Shown here piece by piece: positions 31,192 to 36,887 of a stretch of DNA of 39,191 bases. Made by a program: the position numbers and the translations under genes. The stretch comes from an uncultured Anaeromassilibacillus sp. (lineage in GTDB: Bacteria; Bacillota; Clostridia; Oscillospirales; Acutalibacteraceae). Location: contig CAKNKY010000020.1 in NCBI GenBank assembly GCA_930987725.1, positions 1 to 39,191 on the forward strand. Reading direction: 5' to 3'. Within the stretch, counting starts at the first letter, position 1. The number at the start of each line of letters is the position of its first letter. The notes beneath the pieces are model-generated. The model saw nothing but the letters and a program-made list of their open reading frames with translations. It was not told the origin of the DNA and did no database searches.

Positions 31192-31865
31192 CGAAAAATC
31201 TCCTTTCGCAATTTGGGCATTGTTTCCGGCTCAAAATTTGGGATACGATTTTCGAGAGGGTTATCCAGTATAACCTCATAAACATCCTTTTCTTCCACGG
31301 CAGAGGCTCCGTGTTTCCGAAGCATCCGGCACAGTGTTGTTTTCCCCGTGGGCCCATGAGGCCCACGAATTAAAATGGTTTTCTGATTTTGGATTGCTTT
31401 CAAGAGCTCGAGGGCGGCTTTCTCCCCCAGGAGGGAGTTCATGTAATTGGTTAATACGCAGTTCTCCTCGCGTTGTTTTTTGCCGCCCGTTTGCCCACAT
31501 GCTATATGGGAGTTCTGCTGATTCATCATCCGGAAAATGCGATCCATCATCTGGATTCCGTCCATCAGGGAACCAAAATCGCTGATCGAAATCGGGTTCG
31601 GTGAGTTCATGCACTCTTCGAGCCGCCTGAGAATAGCATCCTCGGCCCGGCTGAGGATGCTGTTTTCTTTTTTCAAGGATGCTTCCTGCTGAGAGCCGTA
31701 TTGATCCCGCATCCGGCAGATTCGATCCAGCACTCGAACGCCGTCCAGCAGGGTCTCAAAGTCGCCGTTGGAAAGCGGTTCCGGCGCGGATAAGCATTCC
31801 TCAAACCGTCTGAGAATGGCATCCTCACCCCTGCGGAGAATCTTGTTTTCTCTTTCTGTGAACAT
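31188..31865 (-). CDS. P-loop NTPase-like protein with tandem duplicated module
   Basis: A 225-residue protein starting at ATG 31865 after AGAGGACAAGCCTT. Residues 6-55 and 67-116 are direct repeats of one helical module with a 61-residue period; by hand 29 of 50 positions match (both contain EDAILRR, EEC, 'P.S..DF..L.DG...DRI'). Residues 162-182 have a P-loop, QKTILIRGPHGPTGKTTLCR, followed by 'VYEVILDNPLENRIPNF', short for a full NTPase. I do not recognise the family. It overlaps the upstream gene by 41 nt, so that stretch encodes two proteins. Confidence 0.82.
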   Translation of the reverse strand: MFTERENKILRRGEDAILRRFEECLSAPEPLSNGDFETLLDGVRVLDRICRMRDQYGSQQEASLKKENSILSRAEDAILRRLEECMNSPNPISISDFGSLMDGIQMMDRIFRMMNQQNSHIACGQTGGKKQREENCVLTNYMNSLLGEKAALELLKAIQNQKTILIRGPHGPTGKTTLCRMLRKHGASAVEEKDVYEVILDNPLENRIPNFEPETMPKLRKEIFR

Positions 31866-32265
31866 AAGGCTTGTCCTCTCTTTCCTGTTTGATCCGTGCC
31901 CAAATGGCAGATTCTTCCCCGCAAATTCGCAGCTGAAACTCAAACGCTTCTTTACAGTCCGCAAATAACAAAATCGCTTTTACAGCTTCAAAAAGCCTGT
32001 GCAAGTCCTTTCCGCAGCTTCCAAGGCAGCTCCCCACCCAGCGCATCCAATACCGCTCCCGGCCCTTTGGCCGCATCATGGGGTCAAATGTCATGCTCCA
32101 TCGCAAGAAAGGCCATTTCGGGTCATACCAGATACGAATCTTCGTCTTTTCCTCGTCGGGAGGAATTCGTGCAGACAGCATTTCTGCCAGTGAAGGGATT
32201 TCCTCAAAGCTTCCCCGTTCCTCGCCAAAAATGGTTACCTTTTGCCGGATCACTTCGAAACCCAT
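31825..32265 (-). CDS. Early-region protein, unknown (146 aa)
   Basis: ATG 32265 lies about 10 nt after AAAGGAG. The sequence (MGFEVIRQKVTIFGEERGSF ... AIWARIKQEREDKPYVHRKR) has Trp/Tyr-rich patches (KIRIWYDPKWPFLRWSMTFD; GRERYWMRWVGSCLG) and a charged C-terminus that overlaps the P-loop gene. No motif recognised. The tight overlap suggests it works with, or is translationally coupled to, the P-loop protein. Confidence 0.72.
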   Translation of the reverse strand: MGFEVIRQKVTIFGEERGSFEEIPSLAEMLSARIPPDEEKTKIRIWYDPKWPFLRWSMTFDPMMRPKGRERYWMRWVGSCLGSCGKDLHRLFEAVKAILLFADCKEAFEFQLRICGEESAIWARIKQEREDKPYVHRKRKQDSPQG

Positions 32266-32393
32266 ATGGAATCTTCTCCTTTCATGAGCTGCTGTAAAGT
32301 GCAGCAGCACACGGCAGACAAGCTGCAAAGGAACCAGCCTGCGGCGCATACAGCGGCAGAACATGTCAGCAAAATCAGGAAGCTATTTTTCAT
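32250..32393 (-). CDS. Cys-rich small membrane protein (47 aa)
   Basis: ATG 32393 follows TAGGAGATGATTGG. The 47 residues start with a short basic N-terminus and a long hydrophobic stretch (FLILLTCSAAVCAAGWFLCS, LSAVCCCTLQQLM) with six Cys, then a charged tail. One transmembrane helix, or a signal-like anchor, is likely. Its 3' end overlaps the next gene start by 16 nt. Function unknown. Confidence 0.62.
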   Translation of the reverse strand: MKNSFLILLTCSAAVCAAGWFLCSLSAVCCCTLQQLMKGEDSIWVSK

Positions 32394-32411
32394 CCAATCA
32401 TCTCCTAAAGC

Positions 32412-32439
32412 TTGTTCATCCTTTCTTCTGTGCTAAAAT
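32412..32439 (+). promoter_or_regulatory. Weak candidate promoter for the plus-strand gene
   Basis: TTGTTC (32412-32417), 16-nt spacer, TAAAAT (32434-32439), about 35 nt before ATG 32474. The -35 matches consensus only in part. Confidence 0.35.
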
Positions 32440-32473
32440 AGAGATACATTGTTTGAGAAAGAGAGGGGCACAT

Positions 32474-32833
32474 ATGTTAAGCAAAGCAGAAATAAAAGTG
32501 CTGCGATACCTTCATAAACTGGGGAAAGATACTGTCATTGATCCCAGCCATCCCCCATTCAAGCTTTCCGGTATCAGAAACTTATCTGATGTTCTGAATT
32601 CTCTGCGCCAAAAATCTCTAATAGAGGAAATCGGGGCGAAAGATGTTCCGTTTCCGGGGAGTTCGCAAATAGAGCGCATAGAAACGGATAATTACAAAAT
32701 ATTGCCGGACGGGATGGCGGAGCTGGAGCACATTCCGGTAGACATCCGCCGGATGTGGATTCCGGTCATTTTTTCAACCGTGCTTTCCATTGTGGCAATC
32801 ATCATTTCCATTATTGCTTTAGCAAAGCAATAA
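32474..32833 (+). CDS. Winged-helix-like protein with C-terminal membrane anchor
   Basis: A 119-residue protein in reverse orientation to all its early-region neighbours. An in-frame ATG exists 37 codons upstream, but MLSKAEIKVLRYLHKLGKDT at 32474, after AGAGGGGCACAT, is the better start. Residues 1-85 resemble a winged helix ('LSDVLNSLRQKSLIEEIGAK', a DNA-binding-type wing). Residues 97-118 (IPVIFSTVLSIVAIIISIIA) form a C-terminal membrane helix. Bases look more AT-rich than the flanks. Possibly a moron expressed in the lysogen; its role is unknown. Confidence 0.8.
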   Translation: MLSKAEIKVLRYLHKLGKDTVIDPSHPPFKLSGIRNLSDVLNSLRQKSLIEEIGAKDVPFPGSSQIERIETDNYKILPDGMAELEHIPVDIRRMWIPVIFSTVLSIVAIIISIIALAKQ

Positions 32834-32836
32834 TGG
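32808..32836. repeat. 13-bp perfect hairpin shared by two convergent genes
   Basis: CCATTATTGCTTT - AGC - AAAGCAATAATGG is a perfect 13-bp inverted repeat with a 3-nt loop. It spans the stop codons of the plus-strand gene (32831-32833) and of the minus-strand gene (32811-32813), so each gene ends inside the same palindrome. No T-run follows on either strand. Confidence 0.85.
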
Positions 32837-32915
32837 AGATAGCCAGAGCAATCGCAGGCAGTGCGCATGCAGTGACAAGGTAAACCCACAAAAGCCTATC
32901 TTCATACCATTTCAT
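32811..32915 (-). CDS. 34-residue single-pass membrane peptide
   Basis: MKWYEDRLLWVYLVTACALP followed by AIALAISIIALLKQ, an amphipathic start plus one membrane helix. It overlaps the upstream 18-codon frame's stop by 14 nt and may be translated by coupling, as its own ribosome binding site is weak (AAGATGGAAAA). It ends in SIIALLKQ, close to the SIIALAKQ end of the convergent plus-strand gene because of the shared palindrome. Confidence 0.5.
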   Translation of the reverse strand: MKWYEDRLLWVYLVTACALPAIALAISIIALLKQ

Positions 32916-32958
32916 GTTTTTCCATCTTCTTTTCCAGCATTTTTCTTGCTCGATCCAT
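32902..32958 (-). CDS. 18-codon leader ORF after cro-like gene
   Basis: MDRARKMLEKKMEKHEMV preceded by GAGGTAAGAAA, 5 nt after the Cro-like gene stop (32963). It is very short and charged. It overlaps the start of the next membrane peptide, so a leader-peptide or coupling role is possible. Confidence 0.4.
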   Translation of the reverse strand: MDRARKMLEKKMEKHEMV

Positions 32959-32962
32959 TTTC

Positions 32963-33175
32963 TTACCTCTCTTTCTCGTCCGCAGAGGAAAAGAGATAAT
33001 CCAACGTAAGTGTTGGGAAAAATACTCTGCGGATTCTGCGTACTTCAGGCCAAGTAAATGGCGTTTTCCCGCTCAATCGATTGGTCATCGCTCGCTCACA
33101 GATTCCGATCTCTTGGGCAAGCGCCCTCTTAGTAATCTGATTTTTAGCCATCTCGCCGACCAGATTCGGATACAT
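32963..33175 (-). CDS. Cro-like HTH regulator
   Basis: A 70-residue helix-turn-helix protein (MYPNLVGEMAKNQITKRALA, QEIGICERAMTNRLSGKTPF, TWPEVRRIRRVFFPTLTLDY). It follows the common phage pattern 'MYPNL..E.....T...LA...G......ISN.L.GKTPF'. An upstream frame would add seven residues; GGAGG lies 14 nt from this ATG and closer to the upstream codons, so the start is not firm. It is transcribed divergently from the S24 repressor from a strong promoter covered by operator O2, so it is the probable lytic switch protein. Confidence 0.86.
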   Translation of the reverse strand: MYPNLVGEMAKNQITKRALAQEIGICERAMTNRLSGKTPFTWPEVRRIRRVFFPTLTLDYLFSSADEKER

Positions 33176-33201
33176 TAGCAAAAACATCACCTCCAATAAA
33201 G

Positions 33202-33215
33202 TTCCGTATTCGGGA
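33202..33215. promoter_or_regulatory. Operator O1
   Basis: TTCCGTATTCGGGA, a near-palindrome (O3 has the full TTCCG-N4-CGGAA form). It lies just downstream of the cro-like promoter start, within its 5' leader. Confidence 0.7.
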
Positions 33216-33226
33216 TTTACATGTTC

Positions 33227-33255
33227 ATTATAGTTCCGTCTAGGGGATATGTCAA
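33227..33255 (-). promoter_or_regulatory. Strong early promoter for cro-like gene
   Basis: On the minus strand TTGACA (33255-33250), 17-nt spacer and TATAAT (33232-33227), a full consensus. Operator O2 lies inside the spacer, so repressor binding should block it. Confidence 0.9.
33234..33247. promoter_or_regulatory. Operator O2
   Basis: TTCCGTCTAGGGGA, a degenerate copy of the O1/O3 sequence, sits in the spacer of the cro-like promoter. Confidence 0.6.
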
Positions 33256-33275
33256 GCCCTGTTAATTACTTTTAG

Positions 33276-33289
33276 TTCCGTATTCGGAA
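33276..33289. promoter_or_regulatory. Operator O3
   Basis: TTCCGTATTCGGAA, a perfect palindrome around TATT, lies 9 nt upstream of the -35 of the repressor promoter and upstream of the cro-like -35. Confidence 0.75.
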
Positions 33290-33298
33290 TTATTATGC

Positions 33299-33327
33299 TT
33301 GACATCTCATTTCTCCTTGTGTAGAAT
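33299..33327 (+). promoter_or_regulatory. Promoter for S24 repressor
   Basis: TTGACA (33299-33304), 17-nt spacer, TAGAAT (33322-33327), then GAAAGGAGGA and the repressor start. Confidence 0.82.
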
Positions 33328-33345
33328 AAAGCTAAGAAAGGAGGA

Positions 33346-34116
33346 GTGGAATTGGATTTGGGCAATCTTATTACACAATACAGAAAAGAAGCCGGGTTCA
33401 CCATTGACGAATTGGCGGAGCGCTCCGGTGTGCCAAAAGGAACCATCAACAAAATAATCAGTGGAACCACAAAGGCCCCGTCTCTTGATACCATCAGACT
33501 TTTGGCATATGCTTTGGGGAAACGTCTTGCAGATTTTGATCAAGAAGCGGACTCCGAATTCGGCCTGTCGCAATCTGAACACGCCCACATAAAAAAATAC
33601 CGTACCCTGGACGGATACGGTAAAAATACGGTGGATGGTGTTCTTGACTCGGAATATCAGCGGTGTATAGAGCAAGCGAAGGAAACGCAGATCATCACCC
33701 TCCCATTATACGAAATGGGCGCCGAAGAACCGGTTCGCATCATCTGGCTGCCGGAGCCGCTGCAACCGGCGGCAGCTGGCTACGGGCAGGCGGCAGATGA
33801 CGAAACTGCCGAGCAGATCCCGGTGAAGTATAATGAAACCACACGAAAAGCAGATTACATTATGCGTGTCTCGGGAGACAGCATGGAGCCTAAAATTCAC
33901 GACGGAGATCGCATTTTGGTGCGCGTACAGCCCTCGGTGGAGGAGGGAGAGATCGGCGTGTTTATTCGAGACAGCGAATGCGTTATCAAGGTCTATCGCG
34001 GTGATTATCTCGAAAGCCTTAATCCCCAATATGGCAACCTTCCATTCCGTGGCTTCTCCGAATGTAAGGGTCTTGTGATTGGAGTGCTTCGCCCGGAGTG
34101 GATCATAAAAAAATAA
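33346..34116 (+). CDS. CI-like S24-family cleavable repressor
   Basis: A 256-residue phage repressor. Residues 8-60 form an XRE HTH (LITQYRKEAGFTIDELAERS, GVPKGTINKIISGTTKAPSL). Residues 135-256 form the S24 peptidase: probable cleavage at Ala144-Gly145 (QPAAAGYGQ), nucleophile Ser179 in RVSGDSMEP and general base Lys215 in CVIKVYRG. It should autocleave with RecA during DNA damage and release the lytic promoter. The GTG at 33346 is close to AAAGGAGGA; TTG 33352, 7 nt from AGGAGG, is an alternative start. It lies divergent to the cro-like gene. Confidence 0.92.
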   Translation: MELDLGNLITQYRKEAGFTIDELAERSGVPKGTINKIISGTTKAPSLDTIRLLAYALGKRLADFDQEADSEFGLSQSEHAHIKKYRTLDGYGKNTVDGVLDSEYQRCIEQAKETQIITLPLYEMGAEEPVRIIWLPEPLQPAAAGYGQAADDETAEQIPVKYNETTRKADYIMRVSGDSMEPKIHDGDRILVRVQPSVEEGEIGVFIRDSECVIKVYRGDYLESLNPQYGNLPFRGFSECKGLVIGVLRPEWIIKK

Positions 34117-34185
34117 GAGTACAAGTTCTCCCCAGGATCCTCGTGCCTTTGCAAAAGATACACTTAAAGGTTCAGGAGACGCTTC

Positions 34186-35343
34186 ATGGATAAGCAAATG
34201 ATAGCATATAAATTGCGACAGATTATGAGTATCCGGAATTTGAAACAGACAGACATTCTTCGGATGGCACAACCTTATTGCGATATATATCGTATAAAGC
34301 TCAATAAAAGCGATCTCAGTCAATATATAAACGGTAAGGTGATTCCTGGCCCATGGAAGTTGACAATTCTTAGTCTTGCATTGAATGTCGACGAAGCATG
34401 GCTAAAGGGCGTAGATGTTCCTATGGATAAGGAAAACTCGTCCAATGCAAATACGATAGACGATGAGGGAGAAATGAAATCGCACTCTACTATTGCAGAG
34501 AGGCTAAAAGAATATCGCAAAATAAAGAATATGACATTATCAGACCTTGGTAAAATTACCGGCATTCCTCCACAAACATTAAATCGTTATGAGTTGGATC
34601 AAAGAATCCCAAATATCAATGTTGTGATTAAAATATCAGAAAAACTTCGCGTGAATCCTTTGTGGCTTCAAGGTTATGATGTTAATATTGAACTTTCTGT
34701 GGGAACAGTCGCTGATCGTCTCAAGAAAGCCTTGATCATAAGAAATATGAAGCAATCTGAGCTCGTTGCGTTAACGGGAATTGGAAAATCTTCAATAAGC
34801 ACTTACATTTCCGGAGAGTACGAGCCTAAGCAAAAAAATCTGTATCGCATCGCAAAAGCTCTTGATGTGAGCGAGGCGTGGCTCATGGGCTTGGATGTCC
34901 CTATGGAGCGAGAAGTAGTTCCAAAACCCCCACAGTCTCCCGACATCCTCCCTCTCCCCAAAACAAAGCGCATCCCGCTCCTCGGCACTATCGCCTGCGG
35001 AGAGCCGATTCTGGCCGAAGAAAATCTGGAGGGATATGTCGAAGCGGCCGATGAAGTGGAGGCGGATTTCGCTCTCCGCTGCCGGGGGGACAGCATGATA
35101 AACGCCCGTATCTACGACGGCGATCTGGTCTATATTCGGGAGCAGCCCGACGTGGAAAACGGAGAAATCGCCGCCGTACTGATTGGGGACGAGGCCACGC
35201 TCAAGCGAGTGTACAAGTATCCGGGGCAGGTCGTATTGCAGCCGGAGAATCCCCAATACCCGCCGCTCGTGTATAGCGGCGAGCAGCTGCAGGATTTCCT
35301 GATTCTCGGCAAGGCTGTGGCGTTTTTAAGCAGGGTGAAATAA
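34186..35343 (+). CDS. Second S24-family repressor with three HTH domains
   Basis: A 385-residue regulator. Three XRE-type HTH modules lie at about 3-80, 102-168 and 172-240; modules 1 and 3 end in the same phrase ('AWLKGVDVPM' and 'AWLMGLDVPM') and module 2 has the related WLQGYDV. A single LexA-like peptidase follows: cleavage likely at Cys271-Gly272 (GTIACGEPI), Ser303 in RGDSMI and Lys340 in ATLKRVYK. The HTH part of the gene is visibly AT-rich and the peptidase part GC-rich. Start ATG 34186 follows CAGGAGACGCTTC. It may compete for or modulate the switch operators, or serve a second mobile element. Confidence 0.88.
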   Translation: MDKQMIAYKLRQIMSIRNLKQTDILRMAQPYCDIYRIKLNKSDLSQYINGKVIPGPWKLTILSLALNVDEAWLKGVDVPMDKENSSNANTIDDEGEMKSHSTIAERLKEYRKIKNMTLSDLGKITGIPPQTLNRYELDQRIPNINVVIKISEKLRVNPLWLQGYDVNIELSVGTVADRLKKALIIRNMKQSELVALTGIGKSSISTYISGEYEPKQKNLYRIAKALDVSEAWLMGLDVPMEREVVPKPPQSPDILPLPKTKRIPLLGTIACGEPILAEENLEGYVEAADEVEADFALRCRGDSMINARIYDGDLVYIREQPDVENGEIAAVLIGDEATLKRVYKYPGQVVLQPENPQYPPLVYSGEQLQDFLILGKAVAFLSRVK

Positions 35344-35368
35344 TGCGGAGTGGAAGGAGAAATGTACA

Positions 35369-35635
35369 ATGCCTACGTTGTGTATGTTTTACGGAATCAT
35401 TATTCGAATGTATGCGGAAAACGGAGGTCAGCACAACCGTCCGCATCTTCACGCTTCCTACAGTGGGGAAGAAGTGGTTGTAGACTTTGAGGGAAATGTG
35501 TTGGAAGGCTCCATCCCAAAAGGCAAGATGCGGCTTTTGCTCGCCTGGATAGAAATCCACCGGGAGGAACTGGAGGCAAACTGGAAGCTTCTTTCCGATG
35601 GAGAACCCGCTTTTAAGATTGAGCCGCTGCGCTGA
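35369..35635 (+). CDS. DUF4160 domain protein
   Basis: An 88-residue protein with the DUF4160 layout: FYGIIIRMYAENGGQHNRPH, then HLHASYSGEEVVVDFEGNVL and a C-terminal helix (KMRLLLAWIEIHREELEANW). It is followed at 12 nt by a DUF2442 gene; these two families often occur as a pair, with a toxin-antitoxin-like or paired regulatory role suspected but not established. Its start follows AAGGAGAAATGTACA. Confidence 0.9.
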   Translation: MPTLCMFYGIIIRMYAENGGQHNRPHLHASYSGEEVVVDFEGNVLEGSIPKGKMRLLLAWIEIHREELEANWKLLSDGEPAFKIEPLR

Positions 35636-35647
35636 AAGGAGATTGTC

Positions 35648-35902
35648 ATGAATCCACGCCCCGTTCAGGTTGAACCTTTGGAAAATTACGAACTGCTTGT
35701 CACCTTTCAAAATGGAGAACGGCGCATTTTCGATGTAAAACCGCTTCTCTGCAAGCCGCTGTACGCTGCATTAAAAAACAAGGCGTTCTTCCGTTTGGCG
35801 AAAGCAGACGGGATGTGCGTGTATTGGAACGATGAGGTGGATTTGTGTCCGGATATGACCTACACAGATTCCCGCCCGGTTCAGCAGGAGTGCGCTGGGT
35901 AA
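35648..35902 (+). CDS. DUF2442 domain protein
   Basis: An 84-residue protein of the DUF2442 type: EPLENYELLVTFQNGERRIF, DVKPLLCKPLYAALKNKAFF, then VYWNDEVDLCPDMTYTDSRP. Start follows AAAGGAGATTGTC. It forms an operon with the DUF4160 gene. Biochemical function is unknown. Confidence 0.9.
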   Translation: MNPRPVQVEPLENYELLVTFQNGERRIFDVKPLLCKPLYAALKNKAFFRLAKADGMCVYWNDEVDLCPDMTYTDSRPVQQECAG

Positions 35903-35930
35903 ATAGAAAAAGAAAATCTTTTGCTTCTGG

Positions 35931-35960
35931 TTGACTTTTACATGCCAAATCGCATATAAT
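35931..35960 (+). promoter_or_regulatory. Strong promoter for structured RNA
   Basis: TTGACT (35931-35936), 18-nt spacer, TATAAT (35955-35960). The predicted start near 35967 coincides with the first base of a perfect hairpin. Confidence 0.82.
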
Positions 35961-35966
35961 AAGGGT

Positions 35967-36068
35967 ACAGCATTATGCTGTCAAGTTTTTATACTTGCTT
36001 AACAGGCCCTTGGTAGTAAGCTCCCCATTGATACGGGGCAGGCTGAATCCTGGGGCCTTATCTTTTTT
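35967..36068 (+). ncRNA. Compact structured RNA upstream of NYN ribonuclease
   Basis: About 100 nt from the predicted start to a T-run. Elements in order: hairpin ACAGCAT-T-ATGCTGT (35967-35981); hairpin CAAGT...ACTTG (35982-35997); an outer stem AGGCCC/GGGCCT (36004-36009 with 36053-36058), extended by UUGG/CCUG-type pairs; an inner stem AGC/GCT plus CCCC/GGGG (36019-36044) with loop ATTGATAC. It ends with TTATCTTTTTT, so the outer stem acts as an intrinsic terminator. No ribosome binding site or good ORF lies within. Structure is by eye. Confidence 0.72.
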
Positions 36069-36087
36069 GCGAAAGGTTGAAGATGAA

Positions 36088-36756
36088 ATGCCGAAAACAG
36101 CGATTCTTGTTGATGGAGGTTTTTATAGAAAACGTGCCCTGCACTTATGGGGAAAAAAGTCAGCGGAGGATCGGGCGAAAGAATTAAGCGCATATTGCTA
36201 TGCGCATATCAATGACAAAGATTCCGGTGAGGTGCGGCAATTATACAGAATATTTTATTATGATTGTGCTCCTGTGGGAAGACGAAGCGTCTATCATCCG
36301 CTTACAAGGAAAAACGTGGATTTGGACAAATCTGATACATACACCTGGACGATTACCTTTTTGAACGAGCTTAAAAAGCGTAGAAAATTTGCGCTTCGCC
36401 TGGGAGAGCTTTCCGAGTATATGTCCTATAATTTGCGGCCGGATGTAACACGGGCGTTGTGCGCCGGGAAAAGAAAAATAGAGGATCTGACAGAGAATGA
36501 TTTTATATTCAACGCTCAGCAAAAGGGTGTTGATATGAAAATCGGACTGGATATCGCCTCTCTTGCCTATAAGCATCAAGTGGATCAAATTATTCTGATT
36601 GCTGGGGACAGCGATTTTGTACCGGCTTCCAAGCTTGCAAGACGTGAAGGAATTGATTTTATTTTAGACCCCATGTGGGCCGAAATTAAGGATACCCTTT
36701 TTGAACATATAGACGGTCTGAAATCACAATGGAAAAAGCGTCAAAAAGAGGAATAA
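36088..36756 (+). CDS. NYN-domain (LabA/PIN-like) ribonuclease
   Basis: A 222-residue protein with a NYN fold: acidic residues Asp9 in ILVDGGFYRKR, Asp149 in QKGVDMKIGLDI, and Asp174/Asp176 in ILIAGDSDFVPA, followed by 'SKLARREGIDFILDPMW'. This set of Asp residues forms the metal site of NYN/PIN nucleases, so RNA cleavage is likely. The family member type 'YRIFYYDCAP...YHPLT' is widespread in bacteria, with unknown role. Start ATG 36088; AAAGG lies upstream but is not strong, and the gene sits just after the terminator of the structured RNA. Confidence 0.9.
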   Translation: MPKTAILVDGGFYRKRALHLWGKKSAEDRAKELSAYCYAHINDKDSGEVRQLYRIFYYDCAPVGRRSVYHPLTRKNVDLDKSDTYTWTITFLNELKKRRKFALRLGELSEYMSYNLRPDVTRALCAGKRKIEDLTENDFIFNAQQKGVDMKIGLDIASLAYKHQVDQIILIAGDSDFVPASKLARREGIDFILDPMWAEIKDTLFEHIDGLKSQWKKRQKEE

Positions 36757-36789
36757 AAAACCGCCCCAGTGCTGCAACACTGAGACGGT
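36755..36789 (-). terminator. Minus-strand intrinsic terminator between NYN and integrase
   Basis: On the minus strand ACCGTCTCAGTG - TTGCAG - CACTGGGGCGGT forms a 12-bp stem (with G-U pairs) followed by six T. On the plus strand the same hairpin follows the NYN stop without a T-run. It implies a minus-strand transcript entering from the integrase side, or a partial bidirectional stop. Confidence 0.72.
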
Positions 36790-36844
36790 AAAAACAGAAC
36801 AAGCTTACCCGGAAGGTACAGCCTGAGTTCCAATCTGATTATAC

Positions 36845-36887
36845 CACCTCCGGATAGGTTTGGCAAGCAGCATATACGCCGGAGGTG
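36845..36887 (+). promoter_or_regulatory. Hairpin covering the integrase ribosome binding site
   Basis: CACCTCCGG (36845-36853) pairs perfectly with CCGGAGGTG (36879-36887), which contains GGAGG. In the mRNA this would hide the ribosome binding site and may limit integrase translation. It may instead be part of the phage attachment site. Confidence 0.55.

Noticed and set aside
32692-32889. 65-codon minus frame overlapping the plus-strand winged-helix gene
   Set aside because: A different minus frame (32811..32915) has the coupled start and the hydrophobic segment; this one has no start signal.
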